Below, in pieces: positions 22,612-32,586 of a DNA stretch of 64,000 nt. A program made the position numbers and the translations under genes. The stretch is from positions 49,526,336 to 49,590,335 of the forward strand of contig CM048849.1 in NCBI GenBank assembly GCA_026545225.1, in the 5' to 3' direction. Numbering within the stretch: the first letter of the stretch is position 1; each line of letters starts with the position of its first letter. The notes under the pieces are model-generated. The model ran no database searches, was not told the DNA's origin, and saw nothing but the letters and a program-made list of their open reading frames with translations. This DNA is from Cornus controversa (Eukaryota > Streptophyta > Magnoliopsida > Cornales > Cornaceae).

Positions 22612-23066
22612 TGCGATTAAAGATTAAGGTTAGACAAAGTGAGCTTATTGGCTTGGTGAACTCCCACTTCCTTATACAGGCAATTGGCCCTGCAATGAAT
22701 GACTAAGATATGTACAAATGTCAACAATCTAATGGTTAAAAGAATTCTAGAATATGTATCTAGAAAACTCCATAGAAATATCTCTACAATGTTAGACATC
22801 TCTAGAGTGTCCTATACAATTCTAAAGTGTCCTATAAAATTCTGAAATACTCCATACAAATTTAGATAATTCTATAAAATACTAGAGAGCTTCACACAAG
22901 TCTAGAGAGTTCCACACAATTCTAGAGAATTTCGGAAGATTCCACACTTGTGTAGAAAAGTTTAGATGTTTCAGAAGCTTTCTGCCATCCAGACTCCCAT
23001 GTCATCTTGCTGCTGCGCATGCGTAGTGCTTGTGTGGCATAGCTTCCATTTATAGGACGTGACAAT
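22612..23066. mobile_element. Insertion of ~450 bp in unit 2 of the duplication
   Basis: Unit 1 reads GTTATAG straight into CTAGCCTAAGGTATTT; in unit 2 the same junction is split by about 450 bp beginning TGCGATTAAAG and ending CGTGACA (TG...CA borders). The interior has many TCTAGA/TCCTATA words. A solo LTR is possible, but no clear 5-bp target duplication is seen. Confidence 0.45.
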
Positions 23067-23405
23067 AAGGTATTTATAATTAATGGTAGTGTTAAGTGTT
23101 ATATTATAGCATAAGGTATTTATAACATCCCAGAATTCAAGCTAGGAGGATTCAAGGTACGTATTATAATTTATAATGGTAATGTTATATAGCAAAAGTT
23201 GTTTTTTGAAATGGTAATTATATATGTATTTATAATACCTTTTGAGGAATGTTTTTGAAGTATTACTTTTTATTTATCCATCTCTCTTTTAAGGATTGTT
23301 TTTGAGTAGTACGTACTCGTACTTTCTTTTTTTTTTTTATCTCTGTTTGAGGATTTTTCTTCTCTTTGAGGATTGTTTTTAATAGTAATGTTATAGCATA
23401 AATGA

Positions 23406-23738
23406 TTGATTTTTATAGAATTGTTTTTTATATCTGTTCTTATCCCATATCCAGCTGGAATTGAACCCCCAATCCCAGTTTTACCTGGATCACCACCACA
23501 CCCACACCCTTCCCCACCTGGATCACCACTTGGACCACCTGCACCTGCTGCATTTCCACCACATGGATCACCACCACACCCACACCCACACCATTTCCAC
23601 CACCTGGAGTACCAGCATCTTTATCTGGACCTGCACCACCCCCAACTGGCCGGAGTACCTGGATCACCTTCACCACCCCATCCTACCACATCGCCTACGA
23701 CTACCCCACCACCTGCAGCCACTCCCTCACCACAGTAG
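23406..23738 (+). CDS. Proline/histidine-rich exon, partial gene
   Basis: The frame from about 23441 reads PYPAGIEPPIPVLPGSPP and continues with PHPHPSPPGSP-type and HGSPPHPHPHHFHHL segments to TAG at 23736-23738. It is low complexity with Pro, Gly and His. The start PxPAGIEP matches the end FPPGIEP of the RING-like exon in the upstream unit, so the two are homologous exon ends within the duplication. No enzymatic domain is visible. It may be an extracellular Pro-rich or disordered tail, or a non-coding relic. Confidence 0.35.
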   Translation: MIFIELFFISVLIPYPAGIEPPIPVLPGSPPHPHPSPPGSPLGPPAPAAFPPHGSPPHPHPHHFHHLEYQHLYLDLHHPQLAGVPGSPSPPHPTTSPTTTPPPAATPSPQ

Positions 23739-25834
23739 CTGACCCCACACCCACCTAATTTGTGAGTGCTATGCAGTATACATTTTCATTAGCGTATACA
23801 CGCGTTAGCACATACATACTTGTAAGTTGTAACCTCCTGCATGTTCAGGTACTTGGTGTTCTTTTTTTCATATTCACATTTAAAAAAATACAGGGTTAAC
23901 GGTGATTCACTTTGGGCCTCGAGAGAGATTAAGAGTTTTCTTTTCTTCATATACCAAGATTATTTCAATTTCATTTCATAAAGTTTCTTGTTTTATTTTT
24001 TAATTAGTACGTGCTGGTTTTTCATAACAAAGCAACTTACTATATACCAAAAATTGACCTATATTTATGAAATAAAAGGGAGGAAGAAGAAGCATGTACA
24101 TTTACACAACTAAGTGACTAGGTTTGGCTTGTGTTATTGTTTGTTTTTTTTATACAAGAAGACATACATGAAAGAGGCATATTTAATTATATATATAAAA
24201 TATATATATATATATATTAAGAGAAATGCCTTTTGAAATCATGTGTGATACATCGAATTATGCCATCGAGACTATTTTATATTTAATGACATTGAAAATG
24301 AGTAGTACAACAATTTCAACAAGTGAAAACTCATCATATACAAATATAAATGTATTGAATCGTATTATTATCAATAAACATTTACGTAATTAATTTATTA
24401 TCTTGGTTCAAAAAAACGCGTACAGTTGGTTAGATCTTCTGTCATCGCTTTCTCTGTTGAAAACTAGCCTTAATCAGGTCATTTTTGAACCAAAATTCAA
24501 GTAGAGTTCACTAAGATTTTGAAGCAAGTCTAGATTAGAATGCATTCCAACATGGTTTCTATGGTGTAGCAAATGGGTTAGTTCCCAAAGTGAAATCAAA
24601 GTATTCAGATAATTGTTCAAAAAATGAATCTTTAGAAAATATGAAACAATTGCCGAAGAAAAAAATAATTTTTTAACAACGTTTTTTCTTTACTATTTCT
24701 CTTTTTACATATAATTTATTGTTTTTATTTATTTTCTTTCTAATATCAATTTTTCATCTCTATTTATAATAAAAAAAATTATATTACAATTGATTTATAA
24801 ATTTTTTAAATTTTAATTACGTAGTTTTAATTCCCCCAAGACAAAGACCAAAATTTTGACTCCGCTCCTACTCACCGGCTCACCGCTATTCTCCAAACTA
24901 AATTCAAGAGATTAAATTTAAAGAATTTTTTATTAAAAATAAAAAATTTTAAAAATGAGAGAGAAGTGAAGTGAAATGTATCATCATTTGTGCAAGGAAA
25001 AAAAAATCCATCTTTCTTACTTCTTAATTGAGCTTCAGGATCTGAATCACTAATGATATTGAAAACATTTAACTTGCAGCTCTTATGTCCATTTGGGTAG
25101 CTATCAAACTTCCCAAGTCCCAAAGTGAGAGATAATCTAAACCTTATTGCCTTCCATGTTTATGGGCTTTTTGTTCCTATACTTTTCATGGGCAACTTTT
25201 ATATATCCAAGGTTGCAAGCAAATAGTTAACATAATCATGCTCTTGAAGATTTAAACAAAAAAAAGCATGTTAGGACAACAAAATAATCACAGCATTGCC
25301 TTGGAAAACAATGAAAATTTGGAAACTTTTTTCAACCATTCAGCAAAAGTTCAAAGTGTTGAAACAAAAATTTATGATTACATCAGTGAATAGAAATTAA
25401 AAATGGAGAAGGTAATGTCTTTACTTGTACAATTCATGTATTCAACTCAATAATTGGAATACTTTTACCAAAATTAGACATAATAATTGGAATGAATTTA
25501 TAGAGATGAGTTCGATTGGGTTAAGTCAAGTTGAATCCAACCATCATAAGATATTAAGAATCATGTGATTTATTTCAAGTTTATTATCTTTCAAATTTAA
25601 TCTATCTGAGCTGATGATCCAGTCCATTAACATGGAAACAAATCAATACACGTTTTAAAATCATTTAGAAATGTCTCGATAAAAAATTAACCATGAAGAA
25701 GACAAAAATAAAAATAAATAAAAGGACGTATATCTCAAGCTCGGATTCTCTATTGTTACATCATTGTGCTGTAAGATTTTTCAACACAATTAAATTTATT
25801 TTTACACGGTCTATTTCAACAAAATTTAATGTGT
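23739..25834. other. Intergenic, AT-rich, gene-free
   Basis: No conserved exon was recognised on either strand. It holds short AT microsatellites near 24195 and long A/T runs at 24660-24970. A minus-strand 83-codon frame (24872-25123) resembles nothing I know and is left uncalled. Confidence 0.5.
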
Positions 25835-26105
25835 TGAAAAACAAATTTAATATGTGAAAAAATTACCGTGTGAAAAAAAAAAAGAACAAATTAATTCAAA
25901 AGGAGATTTAAATGTCTTGAAAAACAAATTTAATATCTAAAAAAATTACCGTGTGAAAAAAAAAAGAACAAATTAATTCAAAAGGAGATTTAAATGTCTT
26001 GAAAAACAAATTTAATATCTAAAAAAATTACCGTGTGAAAAAAAAAGAATAAATTAATTCAAAAGGAGATTTAAATGTGTTGAAAAGCAGATTTAATGTG
26101 TGAAA
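25835..26105. repeat. ~82-bp tandem repeat, about three copies
   Basis: AATTACCGTGTGAAAAAAA begins at 25861, 25944 and 26026, each followed by AACAAATTAATTCAAAAGG and GATTTAAATGT. Copies are nearly identical apart from the length of the A run, which indicates recent expansion. Confidence 0.9.
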
Positions 26106-27107
26106 GGATTACAACACCATCACAGCAGAAATAATTACAACAGGAGATTTGAGTTCATACACACCCACCAGAATATCAAGAAAAATTCAATCATTACCAT
26201 TGTCTCGCAGCCAAATAATGATAATAATAATAATAATTGCTTTCGGGTAAAAAATAGTATTAAACCTAAGTTCTTTCACCTTGGATCACTTTTTCATTTT
26301 TCAGTACAAATTAAGATAATATAATAAATAAATACTAAATAAAGAAGTTCATAAATCATGAGTGAGGTTCTACTTTAGAAACGAGAGGAAAACAAAAAGT
26401 TTTTGATTTTTTTTCCTTCTTATTTCTTCTAAAATCCTTTGAGATTATCATAACTAATATATCTGAACTTAAATTCCTCCAATGATTTTAGAATTATCAA
26501 CGCAATGTTGGGTGTAAAGCAACCCCTTTCACACAAGGGGGAAAAAATATCCAATCCTTAGGAGCAAGTCTATTTTAGGAGTATTCTCGTGACAAACTTG
26601 CCTTCTTAGTCATGGATCAAGACAATAAGAGACTGTCCTAACCAGCATTTTTCAATTTTAGAGTATTTTACTTTAATAAAACAATTTAGATATGATTTAT
26701 GATATAATAAAAAAAAATCCACTTATAAGAATTACTCTAACCTCTTCAAAAGTTTTGCCTAATTACTTTCGAATTAAAGTGTTTAAAATATAGTGTTCAA
26801 CCTCCTCCGGGTACCCCGGCCGTTAAAGTGATAGTCAGCTCCATTAAAAGTCGATTAACATAAAAAAAAAGCTACATGTGATTTTGTTTTGAGGATTCTC
26901 TACCAGTCTACAAAAGAAGAAAACTATGTTAGAAATTAGGCAGCTATTCAATTCACACAAGTACATATTTTATCTTGAAAAGGAACAATAGATCTAGAAG
27001 TAGTTGGGGCTCAATTGGATGATGATACTCACTAGATAATTGCCCGATCTGAACAGAAGGAAAAATGATAAGTAAAATGCTAAAGGAGAAGGGTATTCCA
27101 GATGAGG
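26106..27107. other. Intergenic, gene-free
   Basis: No exon recognised. Contains a short AAT run at 26219-26236 and otherwise AT-rich unique-looking DNA up to the Hsp101-like fragments. Confidence 0.45.
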
Positions 27108-28143
27108 ACCATGGCTCATTGGCAACCTAGCAACTTTCCTCAGTTGTTCATCAGCAAAAAGATTGAAATATACTATCTCATCAATGCAATTCAACAACTC
27201 AAACCTGAAGCCTGTTTTCTCCTGCAAAATGAACCAAACAGATAGAGCACAAAATTATTGGGAATGACTGAGAAGCACAATCAACTAATCAAGTGGTGTG
27301 CATGTATGTTTTTACTTGCATTCAAGGGCAATAAATTTCTTTTTCTAGAGATTTTACCTGTTCGATAGCTTCATCACAAACACTACCTTGATCACTATAA
27401 ACAACAACCTGCTTAGGATATGACTCGTTTCCCAGATCCAAGACAAAATATTCTCTATGACCTTCACAATCTTTTTTTTTTTTTAAATCACTCTATGTCA
27501 TCCACTATCATTGAACCCAGCGCCTCTTTTTTCCTTGCTAAATGAACCAAACAGATGGGACAAAAATATTGGGAATGAGAGAGAGGCACAATCAAGTAGT
27601 GTGCATGTTTTTATCCAAATTCAAGCGCAATAAATTACTTTTTCTAGATATTTAACCTGTTCCACCTCAGAAAACAAAAGAATGCTGTGCGGCCTCATTC
27701 TTACAGCCTCAAAGAGTGGCAAACGATGTCGCCCATGGCCACAATCACTGAATACCACAAAAGTGATCAATCGTGTGGTAATATTGAATGAAATGTAAAA
27801 CTGGTTAATCAACACATTTTAAACAACCAGATAAGATAACAGCATCAAGGAAACTTAAAGTTGGAAGTTTCAACAGTCCATTTAACTAGGGATGATCACG
27901 GATCGGATCGGATTAGAAATAATCCTAATCAGATCTGCGGTCTACGAATGGGTGAGTATGCAATCCGATTCGAATCGTGGGAAAGACTTAATCCAATCCG
28001 TGAAATAACGGATTGGATAGGACTGGTTGACGGATTGTGCTTAATCTAAACAACTCAATATAATTATTTTTTAACTAGGACCCAATATCAATTTTTTAGC
28101 CTAAAAGATATAAGGTATTATAATATTATTATTTAAAGTTATA

Positions 28144-28184
<41 letters not shown>

Positions 28185-28688
28185 GATATCTTATAAATTT
28201 TAACGGATTGCCATGGTTCGGATCGGATTTCTGACCCTCACTCCATAATCCGATCCGTCACCTACGAAGTCTTATTTTCTAAATCCGCAACCGATTCATT
28301 AGTCATTCAATCCAATCCGATCTGTGATCGGATCAAATTCATGGATTTTTTTGTCTCAACCAATGCTTGAAAATCCTCTAACAGAGACCAAATCTGCACC
28401 ATCCTCTGCATCCAGCAAGTTCATCAGTTTGAACAAGCTTCTTCTTAACAAGTAGATCCCATTGACTCGTTCTCTCTCTTCCCGATGCGCAGCTCTTAAT
28501 TCCATAAAAGATTGTTTGAACTGCTCCATAAACAGATTTTCCAGTATGTATCTACTTCTCTCCAATCTATAAGACAGATCCTTTTCTCCCACAAGTGAAT
28601 CAATGTAAATTGTGGACAGGTCATGTGTCTCATTCTTTGCAAGCAGATCGAATGACATAGGGACCACAGTCTCCTCTAGCTGAACCAT
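27108..28688 (-). pseudogene. Hsp101/ClpB-like exon fragments, scrambled order
   Basis: Minus-strand pieces resemble the second AAA+ module of the cytosolic disaggregase Hsp101. 27657-27747 reads FEAVRMRPHSILLFSEVEQ, matching the Walker B region, but with Ser in place of the Asp of DE. 27358-27470 reads VVVYSDQGSVCDEAIEQ. After an intron ending TTTTGCAG, 27108-27221 reads FRFELLNCIDEIVYFN and EQLRKVARL, matching the FRPELLNR sensor region with its Arg changed to Cys. 28356-28688 contains STIYIDSLVGEKDLSYRLER, weakly like the extreme C-terminus of Hsp101, yet it lies upstream of the Walker B piece in minus-strand order. The key residues are altered and the order is wrong, so this is a broken relic. 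The fourth piece is the least certain. Confidence 0.55.
27890..28335. mobile_element. MITE-like element with GATCGGAT-rich inverted ends
   Basis: The left end GATCACGGATCGGATCGGAT (27894 on) and the reverse complement of the right end, GATCACAGATCGGATTGGAT (28329 back), match over about 20 bases. Further GGATTGG/CCAATCC words follow on both sides, with an AT microsatellite (28149-28182) in the middle. No coding content. Target-site duplication not resolved. It lies within the Hsp101-like relic. Confidence 0.65.
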
Positions 28689-29004
28689 TGGAGTATCTCC
28701 ACCCGTCTTAACAATAATAAGAGAATCAACTAATATAAGTCCATCAAATCAAACATCTCAAAATATAATAGAAGTGCATGTTGTCAAACATAATTAACAT
28801 GTCTTCAGCGCTCATATCGCTAACATGTAATGTGAAGTGCACAGCAAAGCTGTTAATCAGCACAAGCTGAAATTAAATGAAGTAACACATACAGGGATTT
28901 CATAAAACCAAGCCTACTACTAAAGAAATTAGTTCTTTTTCAGGCCTACCTTGTGTAAATGGAGAAAGTTCAAGATAAAAATAGCACATCAAAAGAAGAA
29001 AACT

Positions 29005-29063
<59 letters not shown>

Positions 29064-29591
29064 ATTTTGTGGACTTCAAGTACTTGAACGAGTACATTGA
29101 TGGAAAAAAATTATAGATTTGTTTTATTTTAACTCTTTACTCTCCTTATATATACTTTCTCTTATATATAAATCTATAAGTTTAATTTTTACTCTCGCTA
29201 TATACTTTGAGAATCGTTATTAAAGCATATATTACATTCAACATAGCTAAGAAGAACAACAGAGGAACATCCAAATTGCGGGACATCATTATAATGAATG
29301 AGGTACATCATTACAATACTACATAAATGCTCATAATTACCATTATAAATTATTGAACTAATTATTTTTATAACAGTTCAAGAATAATTAATTTGACATT
29401 GTGAGACGATTTTGCTGAGAATAAAGAAAATTTAATAACGAAGCTAATAAACGAAAGACTTATTATCACAATTACACATTTGTCAATCAACACATTCAAA
29501 AGTAACTTATCACACAACATTGATATTATTTATTTTATATTTTTTATTATATCTAAATAAACATAAAATAAAAAATAATATTATATTTCAG
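28689..29591. other. Intergenic with AT microsatellite
   Basis: No exon recognised. A perfect AT tract covers 29010-29056; the rest is AT-rich and unique-looking. Confidence 0.45.
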
Positions 29592-30772
29592 ATTTGGGTC
29601 TTCAAACACAACCGGGATCTACATTACAAATTAACATGAAAATTGAAAGAGATAAAACATTACCATATTGGTTGGTTATTTATTTCTTCTTACTTACATT
29701 AGGTTATAATTATTTATTTTACTTAAAGAATATTATGACTGGTAGGACAAGGTTGGTGAAAGCTAATCAATCCACTATCAATAGTTAAAATATCAAACAG
29801 AAAATAGACAAAAATTATAACCTTTTTTTGTTTGTGAAACCCATAATAAGGTCTAATTAATGATTATGTGTGTGTATTTGTACATATCAACAACATATTG
29901 TTCAAATAATTTATTATGTTTTGACAGGTTTGAAGAAAATTTAAATGACAAAGACATAAATGTTCTAATTTCAAGTTCAAAATATCAATTATTCGAAAAG
30001 GCCAGAAAACTTCCACTTAAAGATATAATTGAAAAATCTGTAATGGCATTCAAGGTATTAAATTATTATTATTATTTTATATATTCATTTCATTTTTATT
30101 TGTTATATCACATGATTATAATTAATTCCTGTTAAAAAAATATATTTTATCACTCAACTTGCAAAAAACACATTACTTTTTTGAAGCAAGAATTATAGAG
30201 ATTAAAAATGCATCCAAACCATGGTACAATGCATGTAAGCAATGTAAGAAGAAAGTTGAGGAACGAAAGGATGAACTCAGTTGTACTAATTGCAAAACAA
30301 AAGACGTTAGATGCTTTCAAATGTATTATTATATCTTTAAACATTCTATTTTTTTTAAAAAAAATTACAATATGACAAATATGTCATTCTTTATTATTAT
30401 GTATCAATGAAGTATACTCATTTATGCAGATTTATGATGCAATTTCGAGTCAAAGATATAACAAATAATGAATACCTAACAATATTTGATGATTCTCAAT
30501 CATTAATAAATTGTTCACTAGATGAGCTAATACAATTAAAAAGTTAGGTAATACTTTTTCTCTCGCTCATAAAATTTATGGATAAAACAATTCATTTGAA
30601 ATGTACCAATATTACTAAAATAAATTTGTTCTTTTTGTAGGACGAGGAGATGAATGAATTTTACGACAAAGTGACAAGTTGCATACAAAAATCGTTTGTT
30701 TTTATGATCAAGATAGACAACAGTAAAAATAACGTAATCAAAAATAATTTTGTGATGCCAACTATCAAATAA
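29592..30772 (+). pseudogene. RPA70-like (replication protein A large subunit) gene, decayed
   Basis: RPA70 binds single-stranded DNA. Exon-like pieces with plausible borders: 29592-29670 (LGLQTQPGSTLQIN), 29928-30054 (LPLKDIIEKSVMAFK), about 30187-30309, 30430-30547 and 30641-30772. The third reads ASKPWYNACKQCKKKVEE followed by LSCTNC, the Cys4 zinc ribbon of RPA70 DNA-binding domain C. The fourth reads FRVKDITNNEYLTIFDDSQS, the OB-fold strand region, and the fifth ends at TAA. The fourth piece runs into TAG at 30545-30547 just before a GTAA donor, and no N-terminal OB folds are present. RPA-like genes are frequently amplified or carried by plant Helitrons, but no Helitron ends were identified. 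Most likely a truncated pseudogene. Confidence 0.6.
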
Positions 30773-31101
30773 GTTTTATTTGATAATGATTTATTTGAAG
30801 AATAACTTAGAAATATAAAAAGGATAAAGTGTTAGACAATTTCAAAAGAATAGTAATAAATTGTTTAAGAATGGTTAGAATTATATCTTTTGACTTCTTA
30901 TAGTTTATACTTGATTATTTACATGTGAATAAAAGTTAACTTATACATGATAGTTTTTTTTTTCAACAAGTGAGTTTATATTACCAATGTTACATAATGG
31001 AAATAGTTTTTGAGTATTTTAATTAATGTGCTTGGATGTGTTCTAATGGTTTTGAATATTTTGGATTTATAATAAAATTTTAATTCACGTGCTTTAAACC
31101 A

Positions 31102-31148
<47 letters not shown>

Positions 31149-32440
31149 AAAAGTAGATGGAGTTTTTGATCATTTTAATTTTTTATAAGATACAGAATAG
31201 GTTATATTGTATAAAAGAAAAAAATGCATTACAAATAATTTGTATTTTTTTAAAATTTTGATTACATAGTACTAGTTTAGCCTTATAATAAAAAAGATTG
31301 TGAGTTGGCCCTTTAACCGAAACAGAGGGTCAAAACCCTTAAACCCCTTGATGCATTGTAGTGGTCAGAGGGTCCTCGGAGTTTTGATTCAGTTCATTCA
31401 GCAACAAAATCAATTTCTTTGGCTTTTTCTTATTTTTTATTATTATCAAATTTTGACATAATGGGAAGAAAACATTTTCTCTTCTCTTTTTGCTTTTTTT
31501 CTCCTTAGACAATTTTTTATTTTATTTTATCTTTTTGGTCATTTCTAGATATTTAGACAATTAACTCACTGCTCTCATTTTTAATTTCCTTGTCGGTCAA
31601 CCAAATAGTATGAGGAAAATGGTATTTCCTTTACAAAATTATACCTATTCGATCTACTTCTTTGGCATTATCGGAATTTTTAAGAAACAATCTCACACTC
31701 ATTTACCCACAAACTTAACCTCTCACCTTTAGAGATAAAAAGAATACCACTACACTGCACCTCTTAGTATTAGATCCACCTTAAAAAGTGATGAGAGAGA
31801 TACAGCTAAATGGGAACAAAAAATCATAATACTACTGTGATATTGAGTGAGTCGAACATACGCGTGATTGGTATACCTACCTAATGAAAGTGTATTATTT
31901 AATGACATTGGTCGCACTTATATATTAAAATTGCTCTCAACCACCTAAATAGTATTTTTCATTAGTTGGGCATTATGCTCTCAACCACCTAAATAGTATT
32001 TTTCATTAGTTGGGCATTATCTTGCTATGTTCGACTTATCCAATATCTTCTGCTACTGTAGTGCAACAATACACTAATTAGTAATGATAGAGAGTCCTAA
32101 TCGGATTAAGCGGAAAATAATTTCATGTGAGTAAAGTGGTATATTCCACCACATAATATCATCATCACGTCATGTGATTGAGTCCACCACCAAACTTACA
32201 TAAAAATAAAACTCGGCATCCAAATCATTATTCTTTCTTATTATATCTTTATTCTCGAATCCCAATTTCTCTCTCTCATTACCGGGCCTTCTTTAAGATA
32301 TTTTCTTTCTTAACGGGCCAATTTATCTTATGAACTGATAGGCCCGAGCTTTTTATCTTTGAATCAAACTAAACCCAATTAAAATCTAAAGGCCAGCCAT
32401 TCACATTTGACAGAGTCTTGAACCTATCTAATCCAACAAC
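30773..32440. other. Intergenic between RPA-like relic and U2AF65
   Basis: No exon recognised. Contains an AT tract (31103-31144) and a 44-bp tandem repeat: GCTCTCAACCACCTAAATAG starts at 31933 and 31977. The last few hundred bases form the U2AF65 promoter region; no convincing TATA box was placed. Confidence 0.5.
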
Positions 32441-32539
32441 CCGTCCATTTCGCGGCAAAGAAGAAAGAGCTACCAACAATGCCAATGCCCAATTAGGGCA
32501 CAGATCGAACTATTGTCTCATCGACCTGTGAAAGAGAGC

Positions 32540-32586
32540 AACGAAAATCACAAGATCATAGGTTAGGGTTTCGAATTCGAGCTGCG
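32540..32586 (+). promoter_or_regulatory. Telo-box-like element in U2AF65 5' leader
   Basis: GGTTAGGGTTTCGAA at about 32561-32575, about 15 bases before the start codon, contains TTAGGGTTT, the reverse complement of the plant telo-box AAACCCTAA. This motif is frequent in leaders of plant growth and housekeeping genes. Function here is inference. Confidence 0.45.

Larger units (their letters stand above)
21345..23455 (+). repeat. Diverged tandem segmental duplication
   Basis: The block AAAAGGAGAAACTTGTTGC plus about 190 following bases occurs at 21362 and 22318. The block AAGGTATTTATAATTAATGG with its ~350-bp continuation (CATCCCAGAATTCAAGCT...) occurs at 21606 and 23067. Unit 2 carries an insertion of about 450 bp at about 22612-23066 and lacks most of the exon that ends unit 1. 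Both units finish in CC(T/A)GGAATTGAACC. Confidence 0.85.
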
